Below the pieces are notes generated by a model that worked only from the letters and a program-made list of their open reading frames with translations, was not told the DNA's origin and did not search any database. Source: Methylorubrum salsuginis (GTDB lineage: Bacteria > Pseudomonadota > Alphaproteobacteria > Rhizobiales > Beijerinckiaceae). From it: a stretch of 64,000 bases of DNA. Positions within the stretch are counted from its first letter, which is position 1; the number at the start of each line of letters is the position of its first letter. A program made the position numbers and the translations under genes. The DNA is taken from positions 186,001 through 250,000 of the forward strand of contig NZ_FOSV01000005.1 of the NCBI RefSeq assembly GCF_900114375.1, in the 5' to 3' direction. Shown piece by piece: positions 1 through 10,743 of the stretch.

Positions 1-996
1 GCCACCATCGCCTTCGGCATGGGCATCAACAAGCCCGACGTGCGCTACGTCTGCCACGCCGACATGCCGACCAACATCGAGGGTTATTATCAGGAGATCG
101 GCCGCGCCGGCCGCGACGGCCTGCCCTCCGACACGCTCACCCTCTACGGCCTCGACGACATGGCGCTCCGCCGCCGCCAGATCGACGAGAAGGAGATCCC
201 CGACGAGCGCCGCCGGGTCGAGCGGCGCAAGCTCGAGGCGATGATCGCTCTGTGCGAGGGCGCGGTCTGCCGCCGCCAGTCGCTGCTCGGCTATTTCGGC
301 GAGGCGAGCGAACCGTGCGGCCGGTGCGATCTCTGCCGCGGCGGCGTCTCGCTCATCGACGGCACCGTCTCGGCCCAAAAACTCCTGTCGGCGATCGTGC
401 GCACCGGTCAGCGCTTCGGCGCGGCCTATGTCTGCGACGTGGTCCACGGCAAGGAGAGCGAGCCGATCCGCCGCAACGGCCACACGGCGCTCAAGACCTT
501 CGGGGTCGGTGCCGACAAGCCGGTGGCGGCGTGGCGCGCGCTGCTGCGCCAGCTCTTTGCCGCAGGCGCGGTCGCCGAGAACACCGACGGCTATGGCGGC
601 CTCGTCATGACCGAGAAGGGCGAGGCGATCCTGTTCGGCCGCGAGACCGTGCAGGTGCGCCCCGACCCGGAGCCGAAGAAGGCCGAGCCGCGCAGCCGCC
701 GCACCACCCGCAGCGAGGACGCCGCGGACGGGCTGAACGAGGCCGACGAGGCCCTGTTCCAGCACCTGCGGGGCCTGCGCGCCACCATCGCCCGCGCGGA
801 GGGCATCGCCGCGTTCATGGTGTTTCCCGACCGTACGCTGATCGAGATGGCCCGCGGCAAGCCCGTCGATCTCTGGGCGCTCCGCTCGATCCACGGCGTC
901 GGCGAGCGCAAGCGCGAGGCCTATGGCGAGCGCTTCACCGACGCGATCCGCGAGTTCCTGAGCGATGCCGCGAGCGGTCGCAGCGCGCCGGGCTGA
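1..996 (+). CDS. recQ: ATP-dependent DNA helicase RecQ, C-terminal part (gene runs off the left edge)
   Basis: The first base is already inside the gene; the frame is open from position 1 to a TGA at 994-996. The fragment starts in the second RecA-like domain: it shows [10 protein letters not shown] and the arginine-finger motif [10 protein letters not shown] (motif VI) of SF2 helicases. It continues into the RecQ zinc-binding domain, whose four cysteines are visible as C(x)nC and CGRCDLC around residues 85-110. A winged-helix RQC region follows, then a C-terminal HRDC domain (about residues 245-315). RecQ unwinds 3'-to-5' during recombination repair and replication restart. The zinc site and HRDC domain are intact, so the gene looks functional. 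The N-terminal Walker A and DEAH motifs lie outside the window. Confidence 0.95.
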   Translation, partial: ATIAFGMGINKPDVRYVCHADMPTNIEGYYQEIGRAGRDGLPSDTLTLYGLDDMALRRRQIDEKEIPDERRRVERRKLEAMIALCEGAVCRRQSLLGYFGEASEPCGRCDLCRGGVSLIDGTVSAQKLLSAIVRTGQRFGAAYVCDVVHGKESEPIRRNGHTALKTFGVGADKPVAAWRALLRQLFAAGAVAENTDGYGGLVMTEKGEAILFGRETVQVRPDPEPKKAEPRSRRTTRSEDAADGLNEADEALFQHLRGLRATIARAEGIAAFMVFPDRTLIEMARGKPVDLWALRSIHGVGERKREAYGERFTDAIREFLSDAASGRSAPG

Positions 997-1014
997 GGCG
1001 GCCTCTCAACAGGT

Positions 1015-1080
1015 TTATCCACAGCCCCCAGCGACCGGCCGCCGCAGGCGGGCGCATTGCGTCGTCCACACTTATCCACA
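1015..1080. promoter_or_regulatory. Pair of consensus DnaA boxes
   Basis: TTATCCACA occurs at 1015-1023 and again at 1072-1080, both perfect matches to the DnaA box TTATNCACA and both on the plus strand. A degenerate copy (TCGTCCACA, 1062-1070) abuts the second. The following 35 bases (1078-1112) are AT-rich for this genome. The boxes lie in the 161-bp gap between recQ and the next gene. They could make that gene DnaA-responsive or act as a DnaA titration site. No oriC landmark genes are present, so an origin is unlikely. Confidence 0.6.
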
Positions 1081-1157
1081 TATAAATCGTCAACAGAACA
1101 AAACACGAACAAGCGCCGCTGCAGCCTACCCCCCTCACGGGCCTCAGGGACATCGCC

Positions 1158-1841
1158 ATGAGAACCGCCGACAAGCAGATCGCCGACATCCTCGTGCGCT
1201 ACGGCGAGCCCTTCGCGGGCAATGTCTGGCGCGTGCAAGGCACCGCCGTGATCTACCACAAGACGTTGGAGCGCATCGCCGCCCACACCCGCATCCGCTT
1301 CGACCCGCCGACGCTGATCCGCTCGGAGCGCGACGAGGCGGTGATTCTGGTCACCGGCCGGATGCCCGGCGAGAAGGCGGGCGAGGAGCGGATCGAGTGG
1401 TCGATCGGCGAGGCGCTGGTGAACGTGAACTACCGCGTCTCGGGGCGGCAGGCGGCCTATGTCTACGCCATGGCCGAGAAGCGGGCGAAGGATCGGGTCA
1501 TCCTCAAGCTGATCGAGCTGCACGGCCTCGTCTATTCCGAGGAGGAGGCCGACGAGTTCCGCCAGAACCACGGCGTGCCGATCCGTGCGGTGGACGAGGA
1601 TTACGACGCCCCGCCCGCCTTCGACGAGGTGACCGAGCAGGAGGCCGACCTGAAGCGCCTGATCGACGAGGCGGAGACGATCAACGCCGTCACCGACCTG
1701 ATGCTCGACGAGCGCACCCAAAACATCCTCAACGCCATGCCGCACGGCACCCGCGAGGAGGTGCGCGACTACGCCAAGGCCCGCCTCCGCGCGCTCGGCT
1801 GGCCGCCGGCCAAGAAGCCGGCCCGCGGACGCGCCGCGTAA
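1158..1841 (+). CDS. Conserved protein of unknown function, 227 aa
   Basis: I do not recognise the family. The protein is soluble, charged and without signal peptide or membrane segment. Residues 1-125 look like one folded alpha/beta domain; residues 140-200 are acidic (EEEADEF, DEDYDAPPAFDEVTEQEADLKRLIDEAE) and the C-terminus is basic and Pro/Ala-rich (WPPAKKPARGRAA). The ATG at 1158 follows a GGGACATCGCC stretch with only a weak Shine-Dalgarno, but no better in-frame start is present. It sits between recQ and a RecD2 helicase, on the same strand as both, downstream of two DnaA boxes, so a link to replication or repair is a possibility from context only. Confidence 0.75.
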   Translation: MRTADKQIADILVRYGEPFAGNVWRVQGTAVIYHKTLERIAAHTRIRFDPPTLIRSERDEAVILVTGRMPGEKAGEERIEWSIGEALVNVNYRVSGRQAAYVYAMAEKRAKDRVILKLIELHGLVYSEEEADEFRQNHGVPIRAVDEDYDAPPAFDEVTEQEADLKRLIDEAETINAVTDLMLDERTQNILNAMPHGTREEVRDYAKARLRALGWPPAKKPARGRAA

Positions 1842-1845
1842 GTCC

Positions 1846-1951
1846 GGGGTTCCCAAAGGACGTGTCCTTTGGCGGGGCACCGGGGCAGAGCCCCGGTTTC
1901 CCTCCAAAACCGGGGCTCCGCCCTGGACCCGCGAAAGGACTCGTCCTTTCG
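1846..1951. repeat. Composite palindromic repeat in the gap before the helicase gene
   Basis: The stretch is built from nested inverted repeats: CCAAAGGA-CGTG-TCCTTTGG at 1853-1872, CCGGGGCAGAGCCCCGG near 1880-1896, and CGAAAGGA-CTCG-TCCTTTCG at 1932-1951. A clearly related copy lies at 63609-63680, inside cydC. It ends 20 bp before the helicase start codon, so it is probably transcribed and folds in the leader. Its family is not known to me; it resembles REP/BIME-type chromosomal repeats. Confidence 0.75.
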
Positions 1952-1971
1952 AAACCTGAATTGGGTCACCG

Positions 1972-4128
1972 ATGGATGTGCTGGCGGGTTCGGTCGAGCG
2001 GGTGACCTTCCACAGCGCCGAGACCGGCTTCTGCGTGCTCAAGGTCCATGCCCGCGGCAAGCGCGATCTCGTGCCGGTGGTGGGCCACGCGCCTGCCATC
2101 GCCGCGGGCGAGTGGATGACGGCGTCCGGCCGCTGGACGACCGACCGCGAGCACGGGCTCCAGTTCCGCGCCGAGACGCTGCAGGTCACGCCGCCGACCG
2201 GCATCGAGGGCATCGAGCGCTACCTCGCTTCGGGCCAGATGCGCGGCATCGGCCCGATGATGGCCAAGCGCATCGTCGCGGCCTTCGGCGAGGCGGTGTT
2301 CGAGATCATCGAGGCCGAGCCCTCCCGCCTCACCGAGGTCGAGGGCATCGGCAAGACCCGCGCGGCCCGCATCGTGAAGGGCTGGGCCGAGCAGAAGGCG
2401 GTGCGGGAGATCATGATCTTCCTGCACGCCCACGGCGTCGGCACCGCACGGGCGACCCGCATCTTTCGCACCTACGGCCATGACGCGCTGAAGGTCATGG
2501 CCGAGGACCCGTACCGGCTCGCCCGCGACATAAGCGGCATCGGCTTTCGCACGGCGGACGCCATCGCGATCCGCCTCGGCCTCGCCCGCGAGGCGCCGCA
2601 AAGGCTCGCCGCCGGGATCAGCTACGCGCTCCAGAAGGCGATGGACGAGGGCCATTGCGGGTTGCCCGTCGAGGCGCTGGTGCGCTCGGCCGCCGAACTG
2701 CTCGATGTCGGCCCCGACCTCGTGCGCTGCGCCGCCGCTTTGGCGTTGCGCGAGGGACGCGAGGTCGTGGCCGACACGCTCGCCGGCGAGCCGTGTCTGT
2801 TCCTGAAGGGTCTGCACGGGGCCGAGCGGGCGATGGCCGCCCGGTTGCTCGACCGCGCCGCCGGTTCTCCGCCCTGGCCCTCCATCGATCTGGCCCTGGC
2901 TCGCCCCTGGGTCGAGGCCAAGACCGGCAAGGCGCTCTCAGCCTCCCAGGCCGAGGCCGTGGGCCTCGCCCTCTCCAAAAAACTCTGCGTGCTGACCGGC
3001 GGGCCGGGCGTCGGCAAGACCAGCACGCTCGACGCGATCCTGCGCATCCTCACCGCCAAGGGCGTGCGGGTGCTGCTCGCCGCCCCCACGGGACGGGCCG
3101 CCAAGCGCATGGCCGAGCAGACCGGGCTGGAGGCGCGCACGATCCACCGCCTCTTGGAGATCGACCCCCGCCACGGCGGCTTCCAGCGCTACGAGGCCAA
3201 CCCCCTCGATGCCGACCTCGTCGTCATCGACGAGACCTCCATGGTCGATGTGCCCTTGATGCACGCCCTGCTCAAGGCGGTGCCGGAACGCGCCGCCCTG
3301 ATCCTCGTCGGCGACGTCGATCAGCTCCCCTCGGTCGGTCCGGGGCAGGTGCTCGCCGACGTGATCGCCTCCGGCCGCGTGCCGGTGGCCCGCCTCACGG
3401 AGATCTTTCGGCAGGCCGCCGAGAGCCGGATCGTCACGAACGCCCACCGGGTCAATACCGGCCGCCTGCCCGAGGCGCCGGCCCGCGGCGCGGACAGCGA
3501 CTTCCACATCGTGACGATCGACGAGCCGGAAGCCGGCCTCGACACGCTGGTGGAGCTGGTCGCCCGCCGCATCCCACGCCGCTTCGGCCTCGATCCGGCC
3601 CGCGACATCCAGGTGCTGACGCCGATGATCCGCGGCACGATGGGGAGCCGCAACCTCAACCACCGGCTACAGGCGGTGCTGAACCCCGACCCGCCGGCCC
3701 TGGTCGAGCGCTTCGGCTGGCGCTTCGCCCCCGGCGACCGGGTGATGGAGACCCGCAACGACTACGACCGCGACGTGTTCAACGGCGATCTCGGCACGGT
3801 CGCGGCGCTCGACCTGGCCGAAGAAGCCCTGAGCGTCGATTTCGACGGGCGGCTCGTGGTCTATCCCTTCGCCGAGCTCGACACCCTGGTGCCGGCCTTC
3901 GCCACCACGATCCACAAGGCGCAGGGCTCGGAATATCCGGCGGTGGTGATCCCGCTAGTGACGCAAGCCCGCACCATGCTGGCGCGCAACCTGCTCTACA
4001 CCGGACTCACCCGCGGGCGCCGCCTCGTCGTGCTGGTCGGCCAGCCGAGGGCGATCCGCATGGCGGTGCAGGCGGGCAGCGTCCGCCGCCGATGGACCAA
4101 GCTCAGGGAGTGGCTGGAGGCGGGCTGA
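1972..4128 (+). CDS. recD2: RecD2-like SF1 ATP-dependent helicase, 718 aa
   Basis: The N-terminal 90 residues form the OB-like domain of RecD2 (YrrC) proteins. Helix-hairpin-helix segments follow (MRGIGPMMAKRIVAAFG, EVEGIGKTRAARIV, ISGIGFRTADAIA), typical of RecD2 and absent from RecBCD-type RecD. The motor begins with Walker A GGPGVGKTST (about residues 342-351), then Walker B VVIDETSM, motif III VGDVDQLPSVGPG and the C-terminal TIHKAQGSEYPAVV and LLYTGLTRGRR motifs. RecD2 is a 5'-to-3' helicase of organisms with or without RecBC and is tied to DNA damage tolerance. The ATG at 1972 is 20 bp after the palindromic repeat. Length matches the family (700-800 aa). Confidence 0.93.
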   Translation: MDVLAGSVERVTFHSAETGFCVLKVHARGKRDLVPVVGHAPAIAAGEWMTASGRWTTDREHGLQFRAETLQVTPPTGIEGIERYLASGQMRGIGPMMAKRIVAAFGEAVFEIIEAEPSRLTEVEGIGKTRAARIVKGWAEQKAVREIMIFLHAHGVGTARATRIFRTYGHDALKVMAEDPYRLARDISGIGFRTADAIAIRLGLAREAPQRLAAGISYALQKAMDEGHCGLPVEALVRSAAELLDVGPDLVRCAAALALREGREVVADTLAGEPCLFLKGLHGAERAMAARLLDRAAGSPPWPSIDLALARPWVEAKTGKALSASQAEAVGLALSKKLCVLTGGPGVGKTSTLDAILRILTAKGVRVLLAAPTGRAAKRMAEQTGLEARTIHRLLEIDPRHGGFQRYEANPLDADLVVIDETSMVDVPLMHALLKAVPERAALILVGDVDQLPSVGPGQVLADVIASGRVPVARLTEIFRQAAESRIVTNAHRVNTGRLPEAPARGADSDFHIVTIDEPEAGLDTLVELVARRIPRRFGLDPARDIQVLTPMIRGTMGSRNLNHRLQAVLNPDPPALVERFGWRFAPGDRVMETRNDYDRDVFNGDLGTVAALDLAEEALSVDFDGRLVVYPFAELDTLVPAFATTIHKAQGSEYPAVVIPLVTQARTMLARNLLYTGLTRGRRLVVLVGQPRAIRMAVQAGSVRRRWTKLREWLEAG

Positions 4129-4263
4129 CGCGGGCGGCTGGCGTTGCCGTTTTGCCCTCGCGCCGTCCGCTCGTCATCGTGTAGGCCAAGTAGACAGGCC
4201 GCTGGCCGCAATTCGGAAGAAGAAGGGCCGCCCGCCATTTCCCGCTCCGACCCTTCCGAGCCG

Positions 4264-5430
4264 GTGCGGCAGGTCTTCTACCTGCCGGGCTTCGACCCGC
4301 GCGAACCCGAGACCTATTGGGGCCTGTTCCGCCGGGAGAGCCGCATCACGTCCGAGCGTCGCGGCATCCGGATCGCGGTGAGCGAGCCGGTGCGCTCTGC
4401 CGACGGAATCAGCCTCGATTGGGACGTGACCGGCGCGATCGACGGCGCGACGATTCCGGTGCGCTACAGCCTGCTGCGCTGGGACGACATCGTGCGCGCC
4501 CGCTTCCCCCGCTCGAACCTGCGCCGGCTCGCCGAGGCGCCGGTCCTGTGGTGGCGGCTGTGGCGCAGCGGCTATCTCAAGGCGTTTCGAAGTGAGGCGC
4601 GGCGCTTCCACCGCGTCATCCTCGGCGTCCACCTGCTCTACCTCGCCATCGTCGTGCTGAGCCTCGCCCTGGCCGGCGCCGTGGCGTCGGTCGCACCCCT
4701 GCCAGGACTTGCCACCCTTCTCCTCGTTCCGCTCCTCGCCTACGCGATCCTCGGCGGGCTCATGCGCGTGACGCGGGGCAGGCCGCTCTACGTCGCCCAT
4801 CTCGTCGACGACACCGCCTTCACCCATGACCACGCCTCCGGCCGCGAGACCGCGATGCGCCAGCGCCTCGATCCCTGGGCCGAGCGCATCCGCGCCGCCG
4901 AGGGCCGGGCGTCCGAGATCGTGGTGATCGGCCATTCCTCGTCGAGCTTTCTCGCCCTGGAGGCCCTCGACCGCGTCCTGGCGCTCGATCCCGGCTTCGG
5001 GAGCCGCGGCACGCCGGTGACGCTCGTCACCCTCGGCAGCGTGATTCCCTGGATCACCCTCGATGCCCGGGCCGAGAAGACGCGCGCCGCGCTGGCCCGG
5101 ATCGGCGCCGCGAGCGGAATCGGCTGGCTCGACATCCGCGCCAAGTGGGATTGGCTGTCGATCCACCTGCGCGATCCGCTCAGCGCCTCGGGTCTCACCG
5201 CGCCGCCGCCGGGGCGGATCGCCATCCTGCGGGTGTCGATCGAGGACCTGATCGAGCCGAAGATCGTCGCCCGGCGGCGCTGGAACCTGTTCCGGATGCA
5301 TTTCCAGCTGCTGATGTCGAGCCGGGCGCCCGGCGCCTTTGACTACGCGGCTTTCGTGGCCGGGCCGGAGCCGGTCCACGCAGCGGTCGCCCGCCTCGCC
5401 GCGCCGCCCCCGCTCGTCCAGGAAATGTGA
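4264..5430 (+). CDS. Membrane protein with alpha/beta-hydrolase-like motif, unknown function
   Basis: The first recognisable segment is QVFYLPGFDPREPETYW. Two hydrophobic segments follow (about residues 115-170 from the GTG start: LLYLAIVVLSLALAGAV and LATLLLVPLLAYAILGG). A soluble half then carries VIGHSSSSFLALEAL, which has the form of the nucleophile elbow G-x-S-x-S/G of alpha/beta hydrolases. I cannot assign the acid and histidine of a triad with confidence. It could be a membrane-linked lipase or esterase, but this is inference. The frame is open from a TTG at 4144, yet residues before 4264 look like non-coding translation, so GTG 4264 is taken; neither start has a good ribosome site. 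It follows recD2 by 135 bp. Confidence 0.7.
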   Translation: MRQVFYLPGFDPREPETYWGLFRRESRITSERRGIRIAVSEPVRSADGISLDWDVTGAIDGATIPVRYSLLRWDDIVRARFPRSNLRRLAEAPVLWWRLWRSGYLKAFRSEARRFHRVILGVHLLYLAIVVLSLALAGAVASVAPLPGLATLLLVPLLAYAILGGLMRVTRGRPLYVAHLVDDTAFTHDHASGRETAMRQRLDPWAERIRAAEGRASEIVVIGHSSSSFLALEALDRVLALDPGFGSRGTPVTLVTLGSVIPWITLDARAEKTRAALARIGAASGIGWLDIRAKWDWLSIHLRDPLSASGLTAPPPGRIAILRVSIEDLIEPKIVARRRWNLFRMHFQLLMSSRAPGAFDYAAFVAGPEPVHAAVARLAAPPPLVQEM

Positions 5431-5610
5431 GGAAAAGCGCGGACCGGGTCGCGCGCGATCCTGTTGCGACGCGGTTCGGTGTTTGCAGCCGTTCCCGTTC
5501 CGCTTTAGAGCGAAACCCGCGTCGCGCCAGCCCTCACTTGGGGTAGGCTGCGGATCGAGTGGGGCCGTTTCGGGCTCACGCGCGGCGAAGGTTTTAGGCA
5601 AGGTCTGCGG

Positions 5611-7839
<2,229 letters not shown>

Positions 7840-7858
7840 TGAGAACGGGAGACACCCC

Positions 7859-8095
7859 ATGCCGATGGATGCCCACGAGATCGAGTCGATGATCCGCGAG
7901 GCGCTGCCCGACGCGAAGGTGGAGATCAAGGATCTCGCCGGCGACGGCGACCACTATGCCGCCACCGTCATCTCCGCCGCCTTCAAGGGCAAGACCCGCG
8001 TCGCCCAGCACCAGATGGTCTACGGCGCGCTCCAGGGGCGCATGGGCGGCGTGCTCCACGCCCTTGCGCTGACCACGGGCGTCCCCCAGGATTGA
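7859..8095 (+). CDS. bolA: BolA family protein, 78 aa
   Basis: This is a short single-domain BolA fold protein, with the HYAATVISAAFKGKTRVAQHQMVYGAL core. The invariant C-terminal histidine is in VLHALALTT. BolA proteins partner with monothiol (CGFS) glutaredoxins to bind a shared [2Fe-2S] cluster. The glutaredoxin gene lies 100 bp downstream on the same strand, which supports that partnership here. A second in-frame ATG at 7865 would remove only two residues; GGAGAC at 7847-7852 suits the 7859 start. Confidence 0.93.
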   Translation: MPMDAHEIESMIREALPDAKVEIKDLAGDGDHYAATVISAAFKGKTRVAQHQMVYGALQGRMGGVLHALALTTGVPQD

Positions 8096-8195
8096 GAGGG
8101 TTGCGCGCGCCGTCTGCGGCGCCGCCTTGAAATTCTCCGGACAGCCCTGACTTCACGCCTAGAGACCCGAACGAAACGCCGACGAGGACCGCGCG

Positions 8196-8531
8196 ATGAC
8201 CGACATCAACACCACGATCCAGAACGAGATCGCGTCGCAGGACGTGGTCGTGTTCATGAAGGGCACGCCGCAATTCCCGATGTGCGGCTTCTCGGGCCAG
8301 GTCGTGCAGATCCTCAACTACCTCGGCGTGCCGTTCAAGGGCGTGAACGTGCTCGACGACATGGGCGTGCGCGAGGGCATCAAAGCCTTCTCCAACTGGC
8401 CGACCATCCCGCAGATCTACGTGAAGGGCGAGTTCGTCGGCGGCTGCGACATCGCCCGCGAGATGTTCCAGTCGGGCGAATTGCAGCAGTTCCTGTCCGA
8501 GAAGGGCGTGCCGGTGAAGTCGGCCGCCTGA
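8196..8531 (+). CDS. grxD: Monothiol glutaredoxin, Grx4 type
   Basis: A 111-aa single-domain glutaredoxin with the CGFS active site ([10 protein letters not shown], cysteine near residue 30). It also has the glutathione-binding [17 protein letters not shown] segment. CGFS glutaredoxins carry [2Fe-2S] clusters in transfer to client proteins and in iron sensing rather than acting as disulfide reductases. It follows bolA, its expected partner. The ATG at 8196 is preceded by GACGAGGACC, a plausible ribosome site. Nothing is missing or truncated. Confidence 0.96.
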   Translation: MTDINTTIQNEIASQDVVVFMKGTPQFPMCGFSGQVVQILNYLGVPFKGVNVLDDMGVREGIKAFSNWPTIPQIYVKGEFVGGCDIAREMFQSGELQQFLSEKGVPVKSAA

Positions 8532-8543
8532 GCCGCGCACGCC

Positions 8544-8589
8544 GCGTCGTCCCGAACGGTGGTTTCCGGCTTTCGGAAACGGACGATGC
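8544..8589. repeat. Single copy of a short palindromic repeat
   Basis: The segment reads outward as GTCGTCC at one end and GGACGAT at the other, with an inner CCGGCTTTCGG. It closely resembles the tandem units at 17759-17808 and 17821-17870, sharing the CCGGCTTTCGGAAA and GACGATGC blocks. It lies just after the grxD stop codon. A small dispersed chromosomal repeat is the simplest reading. Confidence 0.6.
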
Positions 8590-8672
8590 GGCACGAAAGC
8601 CGAGAGCACCGTCCCGGCCCCAGGATCCGGGGCGGTTCTCGCTGCTGAACTCTTCGCGCTCCGAACGCTTGT

Positions 8673-8692
8673 CTCCCGGGTCGACCCGGGAG
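8673..8692. promoter_or_regulatory. Perfect 20-bp palindrome overlapping the ribosome site of the next gene
   Basis: CTCCCGGGTCGACCCGGGAG is a perfect 10+10 palindrome. Its right arm contains the GGGAGG that serves as Shine-Dalgarno for the ATG at 8698, five bases downstream of the palindrome. In RNA the hairpin would hide the ribosome site; in DNA it could be an operator. Either way it can couple expression of the flavoprotein gene to a signal. Confidence 0.55.
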
Positions 8693-8697
8693 GCTTC

Positions 8698-9600
8698 ATG
8701 TACGACGTGATCATCGTGGGCGGCGGCCCGGCCGGGCTCAACGCCGCCCTGATCCTCGGTCGCGCCCGGCGGCGCGTGTTGCTCTGTGATTCCGGCAATC
8801 CCCGCAACGCCAACACCCCGGCGACTTGGGGCCTGTTCACCCGCGACGGCACCCCACCCGCCGAGCTGCGCGCGAAAGGACGGGCTGACCTCGCCCGCTA
8901 CGACACCGTCGAGATTCGCGACATCGAAGTGACCGGCGCGTCCCGCGAGGGGGACGGCTTTGCCGTTCGCCTCGCCGACGGGCGCCGCGAGCGAGCCTGC
9001 CGGATGATCCTGGCCACCGGCCTGCGCCAGGACCTGCCGCCGGTCGCCGGCTTCGACACCTATTGGGGCACGGGCGTCCATTCCTGCCCCTATTGCGACG
9101 GCTACGAGGTGCGCGACCGTCCGCTCGCCATCTACGGGCGGGGCCATGGCGGCTGCGGCCTCGCCCTCGAACTCTCAGGGTGGAGCCGCGACGTCACCCT
9201 CTGCACCGATGGCGGCGACGGCGATCTGTCGGACAAGGATCGCGACCGTCTCGCGCGCAACCGTGTCCGCGTCATCGAGGCGGCGGTGGAGCGGCTCGAC
9301 GGCGACGGCGTGCGCCCGCACCGCCTGCATTTCCGCGACGGCACCGACATCCCCTGCGCCGCCCTGTTCGTGATGCCCTTCGCCTGCAGCCCCTCGCCGC
9401 TCATCACCGAGCTCGGCTGCGACCTCGACGAGACCCGCGGCGTCGTGCCGACCCGCGAATACGAGCGCACCAACGTGCCGGGCCTGTTCGTGGCGGGCGA
9501 CGCGTCGCGCCGCGTCCAGTTCGCGGTGGTCGCCGCCGCGGAGGGCGCGATGGCGGCGTTCGCCATCAACACCGAGATGATCGCCGAACGGACCCGCTGA
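8698..9600 (+). CDS. Thioredoxin-reductase-like FAD/NAD(P) oxidoreductase
   Basis: The protein starts with the FAD dinucleotide motif VIIVGGGPAGLNAA (residues 4-17). It has a redox-type CPYC at residues 130-133 inside HSCPYCDGYE. A second FAD motif lies near the C-terminus (NVPGLFVAGDASRRVQFAVVAAAEGAMAA). At 300 aa it has the low-molecular-weight thioredoxin reductase layout. However, the NAD(P) motif is degenerate (YGRGHGGCGLALEL in place of GxGxxA), and CPYC replaces the usual CATC. It may reduce a thioredoxin-like or ferredoxin-like partner; the substrate cannot be told from sequence. The hairpin over its ribosome site suggests regulation. Confidence 0.88.
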   Translation: MYDVIIVGGGPAGLNAALILGRARRRVLLCDSGNPRNANTPATWGLFTRDGTPPAELRAKGRADLARYDTVEIRDIEVTGASREGDGFAVRLADGRRERACRMILATGLRQDLPPVAGFDTYWGTGVHSCPYCDGYEVRDRPLAIYGRGHGGCGLALELSGWSRDVTLCTDGGDGDLSDKDRDRLARNRVRVIEAAVERLDGDGVRPHRLHFRDGTDIPCAALFVMPFACSPSPLITELGCDLDETRGVVPTREYERTNVPGLFVAGDASRRVQFAVVAAAEGAMAAFAINTEMIAERTR

Positions 9601-9657
9601 GGCGCCGTGACCAATGCGGCGATGGGGCGTTGACCGCACAAACCTTGTGGAGCCCCG

Positions 9658-10542
9658 ATGATTCCGACCACCCATCCCGAACCCGTCCGCGTCGCCGTCG
9701 CCTGCGGCTGCACCCTCGGGGAGGAGGTTCTGTGGGATGCCCGCGACGCCTCGCTGATGTGGGTCGACATCGAGAACCCGGCGATCTGGCGCCACTGGAC
9801 CGAGAGCGGCGAGACCGAGCGGCTTCCCCTCGACGAGAATCTCAGCTTCGCCCTGCCGACGCCGGACCCTCACAGGGTCGTGGCCGGCTTCCGCTCGGGC
9901 GTGGCCGCCTTGAGCCTCGCCGACGGAACCCGCCGGCCCATCGTCCGGCCCGACGACTTTCCGCCCGGCAACCGGCTCAACAGCGGCAATGTCGGCCCCG
10001 ACGGACACCTCTATTTCGGCAGCATGGACGATGCGGAAGAGGCCGAGACCGGCAGCTATCACCGCTATGACGGACGAGACCTCGTCACCTTCGGCGGGCG
10101 GGCCGCGGTGACGAACGGTCCGGTCGCGAGTCCGGATGGGCGGCGCCTCTATACCATCGACACCGCAGAGGGCATCGTTCGGACCCACACCTTGAGAGGT
10201 GAGGAGATCGGCCCGCCGGAGCCGCTGATCCGCTTCGAGGACGGTTGGGGCAAGCCCGACGGCCTGACGCTCGACGCCGAGGGCCATCTCTGGATCTGCC
10301 ATTACGGCGCGTCCCGCATCACCCGCTTCCGCCCGGACGGCACGGTCGAGCGCGTCGTGCCGATCCCGACGGCGCTGGTGACGAAATGCGCCTTCGGCGG
10401 CCCGGATCTCACGACGCTCTACGTCACGACCTGCCTGCGCGGGCGCGATCCGGCCATCGATCCGATGGCCGGTCACCTGTTCCGGGTGGAGACCCCGTTC
10501 AAGGGGCTTCCGGCGCGGCTCTACGAGCTGCCGCTACCCTGA
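9658..10542 (+). CDS. SMP-30/gluconolactonase family protein
   Basis: A 294-aa six-bladed beta-propeller of the SMP-30/gluconolaconase/LRE family. The metal-site residues are visible as LGEEVLWD near the start, the GPVASPDGRRLYTIDTAEG blade, and GKPDGLTLDAEGHLWI with the conserved Asp. These enzymes are metal-dependent sugar lactonases, for example on L-arabinonolactone or gluconolactone, in sugar oxidation pathways. No sugar dehydrogenase is adjacent, so the substrate is open. No signal peptide is seen, so it is cytoplasmic. The start at 9658 follows GGAGCCCCG. Confidence 0.88.
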   Translation: MIPTTHPEPVRVAVACGCTLGEEVLWDARDASLMWVDIENPAIWRHWTESGETERLPLDENLSFALPTPDPHRVVAGFRSGVAALSLADGTRRPIVRPDDFPPGNRLNSGNVGPDGHLYFGSMDDAEEAETGSYHRYDGRDLVTFGGRAAVTNGPVASPDGRRLYTIDTAEGIVRTHTLRGEEIGPPEPLIRFEDGWGKPDGLTLDAEGHLWICHYGASRITRFRPDGTVERVVPIPTALVTKCAFGGPDLTTLYVTTCLRGRDPAIDPMAGHLFRVETPFKGLPARLYELPLP

Positions 10543-10551
10543 AAGAAGGGA

Positions 10552-10725
10552 TCAGCCGTGGCAGGTGCAGCCGGCGTGGTCGCAGCCGTCCTTCTCGGGA
10601 TGGCCGTCGGCGCAGGCGTCGCAGCAGAACGCCTTCTCTTCGCGCTTCACCGCGCTCTCCAGCGAGACCACGCACACGCAGTCCGGGCAGGCGCACTTCA
10701 CCATCTCGACGTTCACGCTGGTCAT
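10552..10725 (-). CDS. Bacterial metallothionein, SmtA type, 57 aa
   Basis: This tiny cysteine-rich protein has CACPDCVCVV, then AFCCDACADGHPEKDGCDHAGCTCHG. The order of nine or ten cysteines with two histidines, and the CSEACADGH-like and GCxCHG blocks, match cyanobacterial SmtA and pseudomonad metallothioneins, which form a Zn4Cys9His2 core. It would store or detoxify zinc, cadmium or copper in the cytoplasm. The start is the ATG at 10725: AAGGTG lies eight bases upstream, and an upstream in-frame ATG (10767) adds residues unlike any metallothionein. It follows the hybrid kinase gene on the same strand after 136 bp that contain palindromes. Confidence 0.92.
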   Translation of the reverse strand: MTSVNVEMVKCACPDCVCVVSLESAVKREEKAFCCDACADGHPEKDGCDHAGCTCHG

Positions 10726-10743
10726 ATCGGCACCTTGAGAAGA

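Noticed and set aside
1015-1112. Replication origin
   Set aside because: Only two perfect DnaA boxes are present, without dnaA, hemE, parAB, gidA or a cluster of boxes.
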